64,000 bases of DNA from Flavobacterium notoginsengisoli (GTDB lineage Bacteria > Bacteroidota > Bacteroidia > Flavobacteriales > Flavobacteriaceae): the NCBI RefSeq assembly GCF_014207905.1, contig NZ_JACHLB010000008.1, positions 1 to 64,000 on the forward strand. Direction: 5' to 3'. A program made the translations under genes and the position numbers. Under the pieces are notes generated by a model. It was not told the origin of the DNA and ran no database searches. It worked only from the letters and a program-made list of their open reading frames with translations. How positions within the stretch are numbered: position 1 is the first letter of the stretch; the number at the start of each line of letters is the position of its first letter. Of this stretch, positions 8,496 through 16,047 are shown piece by piece.

Positions 8496-8563
8496 CATAG
8501 TTGCTTTTAATTTCTTACTTTCGCTTTCAATAAGTAAAAAAAACTACATTAAAAGCAACTATG
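8496..8563 (+). promoter_or_regulatory. 16-bp inverted repeat that covers a start codon
   Basis: CATAGTTGCTTTTAAT (8496-8511) is perfectly complementary to ATTAAAAGCAACTATG (8548-8563), and the last three bases are the ATG of the next gene. The 36-base loop has its own partial stem, TTACTT with AAGTAA. In RNA this would hide the start codon; in DNA it could be a pair of operator half-sites. Confidence 0.75.
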
Positions 8564-9394
8564 AAAAAACTAATTGCACTTCTTTTTATTTCTGGAACAT
8601 TTTTAAACTACGGCCAGTCTAATCAGATTTTAGATTTTAAAGCTGGATATTCTCCTCAAACCGTTTACAATCAGACAACACTTAATGCTTCGGATTATGA
8701 AGTGACCTATTCTGGAAGTGAAACTTTTTTAGAGACACTTAAGAAAAATCAAGTGCCAAATCCAACTACCATAAAAAGCAATATGACCATAGAAACACTT
8801 TCTAAAACTGGTAAAGCAAATAAAGAAGGTATGTTTCCCATCACAATTGAATACGTAAAAGCTGTTGATGGAAATGGAAAAATAATAATTCCAGGAGGCA
8901 CTTTACTTTACGGAAATGCCACTTCCACTACTTTACCAAAGATGGATTCTATTGTGGCAAAAGATATGGAAGAAAGCTTAAAAAATGTTGTCTTTCAGAC
9001 GGTACAAAGCACTTTTTCACAATTAGTTATGCCGCAGAAAAAACTAAAAATAGGAGAATCTTTTGTTCAAGAAAGTCCATTAACACTGCCAATTGCTGGC
9101 ATTAATATTGAAATGATGATTACCACGGTATATAAATTAAAAAGCATGAATTCAAAAGATGCATTTTTTGATATTTCTCAGACTTATACCATGAAAATGT
9201 CTGACACAAGATTTGACACAACAGGATCTGGAATCGGAAGTGGAGAATTGACTTATGATATTCCAAATCATTTTATGAGTGAAAACACTTTAAAAATGGA
9301 TTTCAATCTTAATCTAAAACACACCGATTTTAGTATGGAGTTAAAATCAAAAAGTGATTTTAAACAAACATCAGTAATAACAAAAAACAAATAA
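8561..9394 (+). CDS. Exported protein of unknown function
   Basis: I do not recognise this protein. It has a Sec signal peptide (about 1-19, ending NYGQS) and no further membrane segment or lipobox, so it is periplasmic or secreted. The mature part is rich in beta-type stretches, with GGTLLYGNAT, a charged helical stretch around MDSIVAKDMEESLKN and a Ser/Thr-rich C-terminus. It resembles the general style of DUF6263-type Bacteroidota proteins, but I cannot confirm that. The start ATG lies in the right arm of a perfect inverted repeat, which may control translation or transcription. A short hairpin with a T run follows it. Confidence 0.75.
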   Translation: MKKLIALLFISGTFLNYGQSNQILDFKAGYSPQTVYNQTTLNASDYEVTYSGSETFLETLKKNQVPNPTTIKSNMTIETLSKTGKANKEGMFPITIEYVKAVDGNGKIIIPGGTLLYGNATSTTLPKMDSIVAKDMEESLKNVVFQTVQSTFSQLVMPQKKLKIGESFVQESPLTLPIAGINIEMMITTVYKLKSMNSKDAFFDISQTYTMKMSDTRFDTTGSGIGSGELTYDIPNHFMSENTLKMDFNLNLKHTDFSMELKSKSDFKQTSVITKNK

Positions 9395-9398
9395 CATG

Positions 9399-9426
9399 AG
9401 GACGTAAGATTTCTTACGCCTTTTTA
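9399..9426 (+). terminator. Weak terminator after the exported unknown
   Basis: CGTAAG / CTTACG form a 6-bp stem with an ATTT loop, followed by CCTTTTTATTT. Confidence 0.6.
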
Positions 9427-9441
9427 TTTGCAATCATACTT

Positions 9442-9735
9442 ATGAAAGAGGTCTCAAAAAATAATAGGACTTGCAAAAATGGACATAACTATTTCAAAAC
9501 TAGCGATTGCCCAACTTGCCCTATTTGCGAAGCTGAACGAAAACCAAATTCTGGATTTTTATCTGTTTTGTCAGCGCCTGCGAGAAGAGCTTTGGAAAGT
9601 AAAAATATCAAAACTGCAAAAGATTTATCTCAATATACCCAAAAAGAGATTATGTCTTTACATGGAATTGGGCCAAGCAGTCTTCCTAAACTTTTGGGAG
9701 AATTAAAAAAGTATGGATTAATGTTTAAAGACTAA
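9442..9735 (+). CDS. Zinc-ribbon plus RNA polymerase alpha-CTD-like helix-hairpin-helix protein
   Basis: A 97-residue protein with two parts. Residues 11-30 hold CKNGHNYFKTSDCPTCPICE, a Cys/His-rich zinc-ribbon-like segment (Cys11, His15, then a CPTCPIC cluster). Residues 39-97 resemble the alpha-CTD of RNA polymerase: LSAPARRALESKNIKTAKDL and then IMSLHGIGPSSLPKL, a helix-hairpin-helix of the kind that binds DNA backbone. Similar small proteins in Flavobacteria are annotated as alpha-subunit C-terminal-domain-like. No function is known to me. It is a lone gene between two terminators. Confidence 0.75.
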   Translation: MKEVSKNNRTCKNGHNYFKTSDCPTCPICEAERKPNSGFLSVLSAPARRALESKNIKTAKDLSQYTQKEIMSLHGIGPSSLPKLLGELKKYGLMFKD

Positions 9736-9813
9736 TAAAAGAACTACCTATAAGCTATTTTGCATGTAAAAACCCCAGCATGGAAAATATTTATAAAATT
9801 TCAATAAAGCAAT

Positions 9814-9848
9814 AAAAAAGGCGTGAGAAATAAATCTTACGCCTTTTG
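9814..9848. terminator. Bidirectional terminator between the zinc-ribbon gene and guaB
   Basis: AAAAGGCGTGAGA pairs with TCTTACGCCTTTT over 13 positions (one G-U) around a six-base loop, with T runs on both strands. It serves the converging genes on each side. Confidence 0.85.
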
Positions 9849-9871
9849 TTTTATATTAAAAACTCAATTAA

Positions 9872-11344
9872 TTATCTCGAATAATTTGGAGCTTCTTTAG
9901 TAATAGTTACGTTATGCGGGTGACTTTCAGTGATTCCACTAGAAGTGATTCTAACAAAACGTCCTGTTTCTTGTAGAGTAGGAATATCTTTTGAACCACA
10001 GTACCCCATACCTGCGCGAAGACCTCCAATAAATTGAAGCATGCTTTCATTCAATTCACCTTTGTAAGGAACACGTCCAACGATTCCTTCTGGAACTAAT
10101 TTTTTAACGTCGTCTTCAACATCTTGGAAATAACGGTCTTTAGATCCTGTCTGCATCGCTTCAACAGATCCCATTCCTCGGTAAGATTTGAATTTTCTTC
10201 CTTCAAAAATGATAGTTTCACCTGGAGATTCTTTTGTTCCTGCTAATAATGAACCTAACATTACACAGTCAGCACCAGCAGCAATTGCTTTAGGAATATC
10301 TCCTGTATAACGAATTCCACCATCAGCAATTACAGGAACTCCAGTTCCTTTGATCGCTGCAGCAACTTCTAAAACTGCCGAAAATTGAGGAAAACCAACA
10401 CCTGCAACGATACGTGTAGTACAGATAGAACCAGGTCCGATTCCAACTTTTACTCCATCAGCACCATTTTCTACTAAGTATTTAGCGGCTTCTGGAGTTG
10501 CAATGTTTCCAACAATTACATCAATTTGAGGAAATTTTGCTTTTACTTCTTTTAATGTGTTTACTACACCTTCTGTATGTCCGTGAGCTGTATCAATAAT
10601 AATTGCGTCTACACCAGCAGCAACCAAAGCTTCAGCTCTTTGAACTGCATCTCCAGTAACTCCAATTGCAGCAGCAACTCTTAAACGACCAAAAGAATCT
10701 TTATTTGCGATTGGCTTTTGAGTTAGTTTTGTAATATCTCTAAACGTAATTAAACCAACTAATTCGTTTTTATCGTTTACAACTGGTAATTTTTCGATTT
10801 TATGTCCTTGTAAAACAACCTCAGCTTGCTCTAAAGAAGTTCCTTCAGAAACAGTCACTAAGTTTTGGCTTGTCATAACCTCAGCGATTGGCCTTGCTCC
10901 GTTTTTCTCGAAACGTAAATCACGATTTGTAACGATACCTTTTAAGATTTTGTTTTCGTCAACGATTGGAATACCACCGATTCCGAATTCTTTCATAGCA
11001 TTCTTGGCGTCAGCAATAGTAGAATTCATTGGTAAAGTTACTGGATCAATGATCATTCCAGCTTCTGCACGTTTTACTTTTCGAACTTTTCCAGCTTGTT
11101 GTTCGATAGTCATATTTTTATGTAAAACACCGATTCCGCCTTCTTGCGCCATAGCAATTGCCATTGCACTTTCTGTTACCGTATCCATAGCAGCAGATAC
11201 GATTGGAACGTTTAATGTGATGTTTCTTGAGAATTTCGATTTGATACTCACTTCGCGGGGAAGCACATTCGAGTAGTTAGGTACTAATAATACATCGTCG
11301 TAAGTTAAACCTTCGCCGATAATCTTGGAGTTGTGTGCTATCAT
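9872..11344 (-). CDS. guaB: Inosine-5'-monophosphate dehydrogenase
   Basis: GuaB oxidises IMP to XMP with NAD+, the rate-limiting step of guanine nucleotide synthesis. The 490-residue protein has the TIM-barrel catalytic core with the active-site Cys loop GPGSICTTRIVAGVG. It also has the flap and phosphate motifs YRGMGS and GGIRYTGDIPKA. Two CBS domains are inserted at about 95-210 (VTNRDLRF, ITFRDITK). The start ATG is supported by a TAnnTTTG element 26 bases upstream. It is a single-gene unit ending at a bidirectional terminator. Confidence 0.97.
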   Translation of the reverse strand: MIAHNSKIIGEGLTYDDVLLVPNYSNVLPREVSIKSKFSRNITLNVPIVSAAMDTVTESAMAIAMAQEGGIGVLHKNMTIEQQAGKVRKVKRAEAGMIIDPVTLPMNSTIADAKNAMKEFGIGGIPIVDENKILKGIVTNRDLRFEKNGARPIAEVMTSQNLVTVSEGTSLEQAEVVLQGHKIEKLPVVNDKNELVGLITFRDITKLTQKPIANKDSFGRLRVAAAIGVTGDAVQRAEALVAAGVDAIIIDTAHGHTEGVVNTLKEVKAKFPQIDVIVGNIATPEAAKYLVENGADGVKVGIGPGSICTTRIVAGVGFPQFSAVLEVAAAIKGTGVPVIADGGIRYTGDIPKAIAAGADCVMLGSLLAGTKESPGETIIFEGRKFKSYRGMGSVEAMQTGSKDRYFQDVEDDVKKLVPEGIVGRVPYKGELNESMLQFIGGLRAGMGYCGSKDIPTLQETGRFVRITSSGITESHPHNVTITKEAPNYSR

Positions 11345-11370
11345 GTTGCAATTTCTAGTTGAATTGCGTG

Positions 11371-11378
11371 CAAATATA
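11371..11378 (-). promoter_or_regulatory. -7 promoter element of guaB
   Basis: On the minus strand the sequence reads TATATTTG, a match to TAnnTTTG, 26 bases before the guaB ATG. Confidence 0.65.
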
Positions 11379-11487
11379 GTGAATAAATTGCTAACTTAAA
11401 TACTAAGTTATTCATAAAATTGTATTTACAAGAATTGTCTTATAAAAACATTTGTTTTAGCCTAGATGGAAATGGAAAGCCACGAAA

Positions 11488-11567
11488 AGTCAAAAAATAT
11501 TTTTTTCTGGTTTAAAAAAGCGACCAACGGAAGCTCTTTTTAAACCTTGAAAAAAAATGTTTTGACT
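11488..11567. repeat. Long imperfect hairpin element (about 34-bp arms)
   Basis: The arms 11488-11521 and 11533-11567 are near-complementary. They include TTTAAAAAAGC opposite GCTCTTTTTAAA and AGTCAAAAAAT opposite ATGTTTTGACT, with an 11-base loop. Flanks read TAGCCTAGATGGAAATGG on the left and CAGCTGGAATTAGCTCC on the right. From memory this layout is an interspersed intergenic element of Flavobacterium. It fills most of the 280-bp gap between guaB and the downstream barrel gene; nothing else is seen in the gap. Confidence 0.7.
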
Positions 11568-11624
11568 CGAGTGCTTGAAATGTACAGCTGGAATTAGCTC
11601 CTAATTAATTATTTAGAAATAAAA

Positions 11625-13025
11625 TTAATCATCACGGTCTTGAAATACAAAATTAATTCCGAGCTGAAAAGTGGCGCTACTGGCTTTTGATAAATCTTTA
11701 TATTCTAAAACATTACCAAATAAAGCGTAAATATTTACGGCTCCAACCGTACCTGCAAGGCCTAAACCAATATTCTTATTTGAAAATGTATCAAAAGTAT
11801 AAGTTGCTTTTGCTTCTAATTTTCTAAAAATACTTCTTTTATAAAATGCTGTTAATGCAAATAATGGTTCTCGAGGTGCCGACATAGCAAATAATTGCGC
11901 TCCAACTGCATTCTTATAATAAGTATTGATTTTTCCTCGGCAATTACATTCATCATCTGGACGAGCCTCTCCAAAAGAATATTGTATAGAAGAATAAAAT
12001 TTTGTTGGACGCCATGTAGTATACTTATTATATAGCGTATCTCTCGGTATAGCTTTATCGAATTCATCAAAAATATCTTCCGGGGCATCATTTCCTGTAA
12101 AATCAGGATTTACACCATCATACTTATATGTACCCTTGTAAGTTAGAGTTTCGATATCTTTAGATTGTTTTATAAAACCTAGATCTATGATGCTTGCTGT
12201 TAACTGCAAATTGTCTTTAATATAATATGTAAAACCGGCATCAACACCAAGACCTAAACTTCCGCTTAAAAAAGTATTATTTGCAATGTCTTTCACTACA
12301 TTTCCTTCGTATTCATCTTTTGTGAATTTTGAAAGTCCAGATGTTTTTAATTCTAAATCAGAAGAAATGATTTGATTGTAAAGATTAGGATCTGTTGAAC
12401 TTTGCCCTGTATAAATATATCCTGAATTTTTTGTTGATGTCGCGTTGGCACCACTTGAATAGATTTTAGCACGACCTCCATAAACAAATTTTTCGTTCAC
12501 TTTTTTATGAAAACCAACATGCCAAACGGAAAGCACCTCAGCTTTCATACTCAAATCTCCAAGATTAAATGATTTTCCGATGTAATTTATGTTTCCATCT
12601 AAAGCTAAAATCGCCAAATCTTTTGGAACAAACATGAAAAAGTCAAATTCCTGATACAATCCGAAAGAGATATAAGACTTGCTTTCTCTGCCTCCAATTC
12701 TGAATCCACCAGAAAACACTTCCAATTGTTGATTGGTTACAACTTTATCTCTGTTTGTAGATTGATTAACTACGTTTCTTACCTTTTGGTTAAAATCGAC
12801 TCCGTTATTAGCAAACAAATCGTAAGCCGTAAAACTGCTTGACCCTAAATTGGCAGAAATTCCAGATAAAACTGGAAATCCAAAATAATATTTATAAGAA
12901 ACGTCGGCTCCTGGGTTTACCATTAGCGATTGCGGAATCGATGTAAAATTATACAGTATTTCTTTATTTTGAGAAAAACAAGAAAGCTGAAAAATGAGGC
13001 AGATAATCAGATATATTTTTTTCAT
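11625..13025 (-). CDS. DUF5723-type outer-membrane beta-barrel protein
   Basis: A 466-residue exported protein (signal peptide about 1-18, ending CFSQ). It is dominated by amphipathic beta strands, as in the Bacteroidota DUF5723 family of putative outer-membrane barrels. Typical signs are SLMVNPGADVSYKYYFGFP near the N-terminus, repeated GLG/GLGV turns and a last strand ending in Phe followed by a polar tail. The function is unknown. Its start overlaps the stop of the upstream lipoprotein gene by four bases (ATGA), so the two are translationally coupled and probably work together at the outer membrane. Confidence 0.78.
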   Translation of the reverse strand: MKKIYLIICLIFQLSCFSQNKEILYNFTSIPQSLMVNPGADVSYKYYFGFPVLSGISANLGSSSFTAYDLFANNGVDFNQKVRNVVNQSTNRDKVVTNQQLEVFSGGFRIGGRESKSYISFGLYQEFDFFMFVPKDLAILALDGNINYIGKSFNLGDLSMKAEVLSVWHVGFHKKVNEKFVYGGRAKIYSSGANATSTKNSGYIYTGQSSTDPNLYNQIISSDLELKTSGLSKFTKDEYEGNVVKDIANNTFLSGSLGLGVDAGFTYYIKDNLQLTASIIDLGFIKQSKDIETLTYKGTYKYDGVNPDFTGNDAPEDIFDEFDKAIPRDTLYNKYTTWRPTKFYSSIQYSFGEARPDDECNCRGKINTYYKNAVGAQLFAMSAPREPLFALTAFYKRSIFRKLEAKATYTFDTFSNKNIGLGLAGTVGAVNIYALFGNVLEYKDLSKASSATFQLGINFVFQDRDD

Positions 13026-13570
13026 CCAATTATTAAATAAGCTGTTGCACTTGATTTTAATTTTAAACCTCCTAAACTTTGATTATTTAATGGCGTTCCT
13101 TCAAAAATTGCAACTTTGAAACCTATTTTGATAGTTTTTTTTAAGAGATCCAATCGTTGGTTTTCAAAAACTTCTGTTGGAAATTTTATAACATTGGCAG
13201 TTCCTCTATAAGCAGGAATAGGAAACGTCAACGTTTGCAATACTTGGCCATTAGCATCTAATAATTCTAGACTTACTACAAAAGCGCGATCTATCGTATT
13301 TTCAAATTCAAAATTGAATTCGGCTTTTTTCAGATGATCATTAAAAAATTTATCTTTAAAAACATCAAAACCTCTTGAGTCGTCAATAACATGATTTCCT
13401 CCATCATCTATTAATTTGTTTGCTGGAATATCAAAATGAGCTAGATTAGCCAAAAAAGCAGGCTCTAACTTCAGATCATCTATTTGACCAAAGTCTAAAT
13501 CACTTGAACAAGAAGAAAATAAAAGTGATAGGATTACTATTTTTATAACTTTATAGAAGTTGGATTTCAT
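13022..13570 (-). CDS. Lipoprotein of unknown function, first gene of barrel operon
   Basis: A 182-residue predicted lipoprotein: the signal region ends in the lipobox LFSSC (Cys21), followed by SSDLDFG, an Asp-rich tail. The mature part looks beta-rich (FDIPANKLI, AFVVSLELLDANGQVLQTL), perhaps an immunoglobulin-like fold; I cannot name a family. It is translated first, with the barrel gene overlapping its stop. A TACTTTTG promoter ends two bases before the ATG, so the mRNA is probably leaderless. Its likely partner is the barrel protein. Confidence 0.75.
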   Translation of the reverse strand: MKSNFYKVIKIVILSLLFSSCSSDLDFGQIDDLKLEPAFLANLAHFDIPANKLIDDGGNHVIDDSRGFDVFKDKFFNDHLKKAEFNFEFENTIDRAFVVSLELLDANGQVLQTLTFPIPAYRGTANVIKFPTEVFENQRLDLLKKTIKIGFKVAIFEGTPLNNQSLGGLKLKSSATAYLIIG

Positions 13571-13572
13571 GG

Positions 13573-13580
13573 CAAAAGTA
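13573..13580 (-). promoter_or_regulatory. -7 promoter element of the lipoprotein-barrel operon
   Basis: Minus strand TACTTTTG matches TAnnTTTG and ends only two bases before the ATG, implying a leaderless mRNA. Confidence 0.6.
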
Positions 13581-13644
13581 TATACTATAAATGTAAAGCT
13601 TAATGTTGCAAATCGTTATCGAAGTTAGTAAATATAACCTTTTG

Positions 13645-14511
13645 TTAATGAAATTTTCCAAACAATTTTGAAGCTTCATTGTAAGCGCTTTCAAAACTTA
13701 AAGAATTTAAACCCGTAACTTTTTTATTTGCAGTAAAGTATGAAACCAATTTTTCTGTTGGCATGTTTCCGGTTAATTTATCAGCAGCCATTGGACAACC
13801 ACCGAAACCTTGAATAGCTCCGTCAAAACGAGTACAACCAGCTTTTGCAGCGGCATCAATTTTTTCAAACCAACTTTCTGGAGTTGTATGGAGATGCGCT
13901 CCAAACTCGATTTCTGGATATTTCGGAATTAATTCTGAAAACAAATAGGTAATTACTTCTGGAGTCGAAGTTCCAACTGTATCTGAAAGGGATAGAATTT
14001 TTACTCCCATTCCAGCAAGCTTTTCTGTCCATTCTGCAACAATTTCAATATTCCACGGATCTCCATATGGATTTCCAAAGCCCATAGAAAGATAAGTTAC
14101 GACTTCTTTCTTTTTCTTATAGGCAACTTCTAAAATTTCTTCTAAAGTAATTAAAGATTCAGCAATCGTTTTATGGGTATTACGCATTTGAAAATTTTCT
14201 GAAATCGAAAAAGGAAAACCCAAATATTGAATCTGCTCGTATCCCGAAGCCGTGATTGCGCCTTGTGTATTGGCAATAATAGAAAGTAATTTACTTGTTG
14301 TTTGAGATAAATCAAGTTGTTCTAAAACGGCAGCCGTATCCTGCATCTGTGGAATAGCTTTTGGAGAAACAAAGCTTCCAAAATCAATTGTATCAAAGCC
14401 CACACGAAGCAATGCTTGTATGTATGTTACTTTATTTTTTGTCGGAATAAAAGTCTTGATGCCTTGCATGGCATCTCTCGGACATTCGATAATCTTGATT
14501 TCTTTATTCAA
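13645..14511 (-). CDS. Hydroxymethylglutaryl-CoA lyase
   Basis: Cleaves HMG-CoA to acetoacetate and acetyl-CoA, the last step of leucine breakdown. The HMG-CoA lyase/DRE-TIM fold is shown by ECPRDAMQG at the N-terminus (the catalytic Arg/Asp region), LSLSDTVGTSTPE, FGAHLHTTPE with metal-binding His residues, and the active-site Cys loop FGGCPMAADKLTGN. The 288-residue length is typical of bacterial forms. In most homologues the N-terminal motif is E.RDG.Q; here it is ECPRDAMQG, as in the Bacteroidota group. It is divergent from satD, whose operator array begins 77 bases upstream of this start. Confidence 0.92.
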   Translation of the reverse strand: MNKEIKIIECPRDAMQGIKTFIPTKNKVTYIQALLRVGFDTIDFGSFVSPKAIPQMQDTAAVLEQLDLSQTTSKLLSIIANTQGAITASGYEQIQYLGFPFSISENFQMRNTHKTIAESLITLEEILEVAYKKKKEVVTYLSMGFGNPYGDPWNIEIVAEWTEKLAGMGVKILSLSDTVGTSTPEVITYLFSELIPKYPEIEFGAHLHTTPESWFEKIDAAAKAGCTRFDGAIQGFGGCPMAADKLTGNMPTEKLVSYFTANKKVTGLNSLSFESAYNEASKLFGKFH

Positions 14512-14587
14512 AACTCATTCATTTGTAAAGGCTAAGTTAGTTTCTTTTTTATTGAAATAAAAGATAATTTTAGCCTAAGCAAAAACT

Positions 14588-14605
14588 ATTACAAAATTTT
14601 GTAAT
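14588..14605. promoter_or_regulatory. SatD operator-like site 1
   Basis: ATTAC-N8-GTAAT; the spacer AAAATTTT makes this copy a perfect palindrome. It is the first of four sites whose starts are exactly 28 bp apart. Confidence 0.7.
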
Positions 14606-14615
14606 AGTTATAATA

Positions 14616-14633
14616 ATTACCAAAAAGTGTAAT
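14616..14633. promoter_or_regulatory. SatD operator-like site 2
   Basis: ATTAC-N8-GTAAT with spacer CAAAAAGT, 28 bp after site 1. Confidence 0.7.
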
Positions 14634-14643
14634 ATTTTAAAAT

Positions 14644-14661
14644 ATTACCAAAAAACGTAAT
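14644..14661. promoter_or_regulatory. SatD operator-like site 3
   Basis: ATTAC-N8-GTAAT with spacer CAAAAAAC, 28 bp after site 2. It lies where the -33 region of the promoter at 14678 would be. Confidence 0.7.
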
Positions 14662-14671
14662 AATCAAAAAT

Positions 14672-14689
14672 ATTGCTTATATTTGTAAT
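14672..14689. promoter_or_regulatory. SatD operator-like site 4
   Basis: ATTGC-N8-GTAAT, one base off the consensus, 28 bp after site 3. It contains the -7 element TATATTTG, so binding here would block transcription. Confidence 0.7.
14678..14685 (+). promoter_or_regulatory. -7 promoter element of satD operon
   Basis: TATATTTG matches TAnnTTTG and is inside operator-like site 4. A second identical TATATTTG lies at 14712-14719, four bases before the ATG, and could start a leaderless mRNA. Confidence 0.55.
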
Positions 14690-14722
14690 AGAAAGTTTAT
14701 TATTTTTTAATTATATTTGGTT

Positions 14723-15334
14723 ATGACTAGTGTAATTACAGGCGATATAATTGGCTCGAGACAACAATCCGAACATTGGGTTGAAGATTTGAAAAAAATC
14801 TTAACCCCCTTTGGGCAAACGCCAAGCCAATGGGAAGTTTATCGCGGAGACGAATTTCAAATTGAAGTTAGTAATCCAGAAGATGCTTTATTAGTTACAA
14901 TTTTAGTAAAAGCACGTTTAAGAGCCATAAAATCTGATGCCCGTATGAGTATCGGCTTTGGAGATAAAACGCATCATGCAGAGAAAATTTCTGAAAGCAA
15001 TGGTTCTGCTTTTATCAATTCGGGAGAACTTTTTGAAACTTTGAAAAAGCAAAAAGTAACTTTAGCAATGAGAACTGGTGATTTAAATTTCGATGAAAAA
15101 ATGAATTTAATGATTCAACTCGCCTTGACGTTTATGGACAGTTGGCTCGTGCAATCGGCAGAATTTGTAGCATTGGCAATAGAAAACCCAAAACTATCGC
15201 AAGAAGAACTAGGACAAAAATTAGGCATTAATCAAGCCGCCGTTAGCCGAAGACAGAAACGTGCTCAGTTTGATTTAGTCATGCAATTAGATCGATATTT
15301 TAGAACACAAATAAAACAACTTACAGCATTATGA
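14723..15334 (+). CDS. SatD family protein: cyclase-like domain plus helix-turn-helix
   Basis: A 203-residue SatD-family protein of unknown biochemical role. The N-terminal half has VITGDIIGSR (Asp8) and VYRGDEFQIEV (Asp43), then ARMSIGFG (73-80) and NGSAFINSGELFETL. To me the order resembles class III nucleotidyl cyclases, which carry two metal-binding Asp residues and a later G-rich strand; this is inference. Residues about 156-181 (KLSQEELGQKLGINQAAVSR) form a clear helix-turn-helix. The ATG at 14723 is chosen over a TTG two codons earlier because the N-terminus MTSVITGD matches the family. Four evenly spaced operator-like sites cover its promoter, which suggests autoregulation. Its stop overlaps the next start by four bases. 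Confidence 0.8.
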   Translation: MTSVITGDIIGSRQQSEHWVEDLKKILTPFGQTPSQWEVYRGDEFQIEVSNPEDALLVTILVKARLRAIKSDARMSIGFGDKTHHAEKISESNGSAFINSGELFETLKKQKVTLAMRTGDLNFDEKMNLMIQLALTFMDSWLVQSAEFVALAIENPKLSQEELGQKLGINQAAVSRRQKRAQFDLVMQLDRYFRTQIKQLTAL

Positions 15335-16047
15335 TCCTATTTGTAAAACTGCTTTTGGCTCATTTATTAGGTGATTTTATCTGGCAACCCAATTCTTGGG
15401 TAAAAGATAAAGAAGCAAATAAACATAAAAGTGTTTATTTATATCTTCATATTTTACTTCATGGAGTTTTAGCCGCTGTTTTAATCGGTGACATTGGCTT
15501 TATTCGTTATGCTATATTAATAGCTGTAACACACGGAATTATCGATTTAATTAAATTGAATTTTCAGAAACCAAAAACAAAACGCACTTGGTTTGTAGTT
15601 GATCAAATTGCACATCTTTTGATTTTAATTGGAATTGCACTCTTCTATCATAGAAATAGCATTATCCCTTTACTTCCTTGTAATGATTGTTGGATTTTAA
15701 TAACAGGCTTTTTATTGGTTACTAAACCTGCTTCAATTTTCATCAAAACCATTATTTCGATTTGGAGTCCGGAAAGCCAGAATAGCCATCAAGACAATTC
15801 TCTAGCCAATGCAGGAAATTACATTGGCATATTAGAACGTCTATTTGTGGTTTGTTTTATTTTGACTGGACATTTCGAAGCAATCGGTTTTTTATTGGCA
15901 GCTAAATCTATTTTTAGATTCGGAGATTTGAAAGAAGCCAAAGACCGAAAACTTACCGAATATGTAATGATAGGAACACTAATTAGTTTTGGAATTTCGA
16001 TCCTTACTGGATTAGCAATTCAGGCACTTCTTTTACAATTGCCCTAA
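15331..16047 (+). CDS. DUF3307 integral membrane protein
   Basis: A polytopic inner-membrane protein of 238 residues with about six hydrophobic segments. Conserved polar residues sit within or at the ends of these segments: HLLGDFIWQ near the N-terminus, LHILLHG, THGIIDLIK and DQIAHLL. A recurring His/Asp pattern like this is known from membrane-embedded metal-dependent hydrolases, so an enzymatic role is conceivable but unproven. It is translationally coupled to satD (ATGA overlap) and shares its operator-controlled promoter. Its 3' end overlaps the converging pyrD gene by 15 bases. Confidence 0.85.
   Translation: MILFVKLLLAHLLGDFIWQPNSWVKDKEANKHKSVYLYLHILLHGVLAAVLIGDIGFIRYAILIAVTHGIIDLIKLNFQKPKTKRTWFVVDQIAHLLILIGIALFYHRNSIIPLLPCNDCWILITGFLLVTKPASIFIKTIISIWSPESQNSHQDNSLANAGNYIGILERLFVVCFILTGHFEAIGFLLAAKSIFRFGDLKEAKDRKLTEYVMIGTLISFGISILTGLAIQALLLQLP

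Noticed and set aside
9479..9706. A 75-codon alternative frame inside the zinc-ribbon gene
   Set aside because: The other frame has a clear domain pattern; this one has none.
14588..14689. Considered as a CRISPR-like or iteron origin array
   Set aside because: Only the short half-sites repeat, the spacers are AT filler within each site, and a promoter and HTH gene follow directly; an operator array explains it better.
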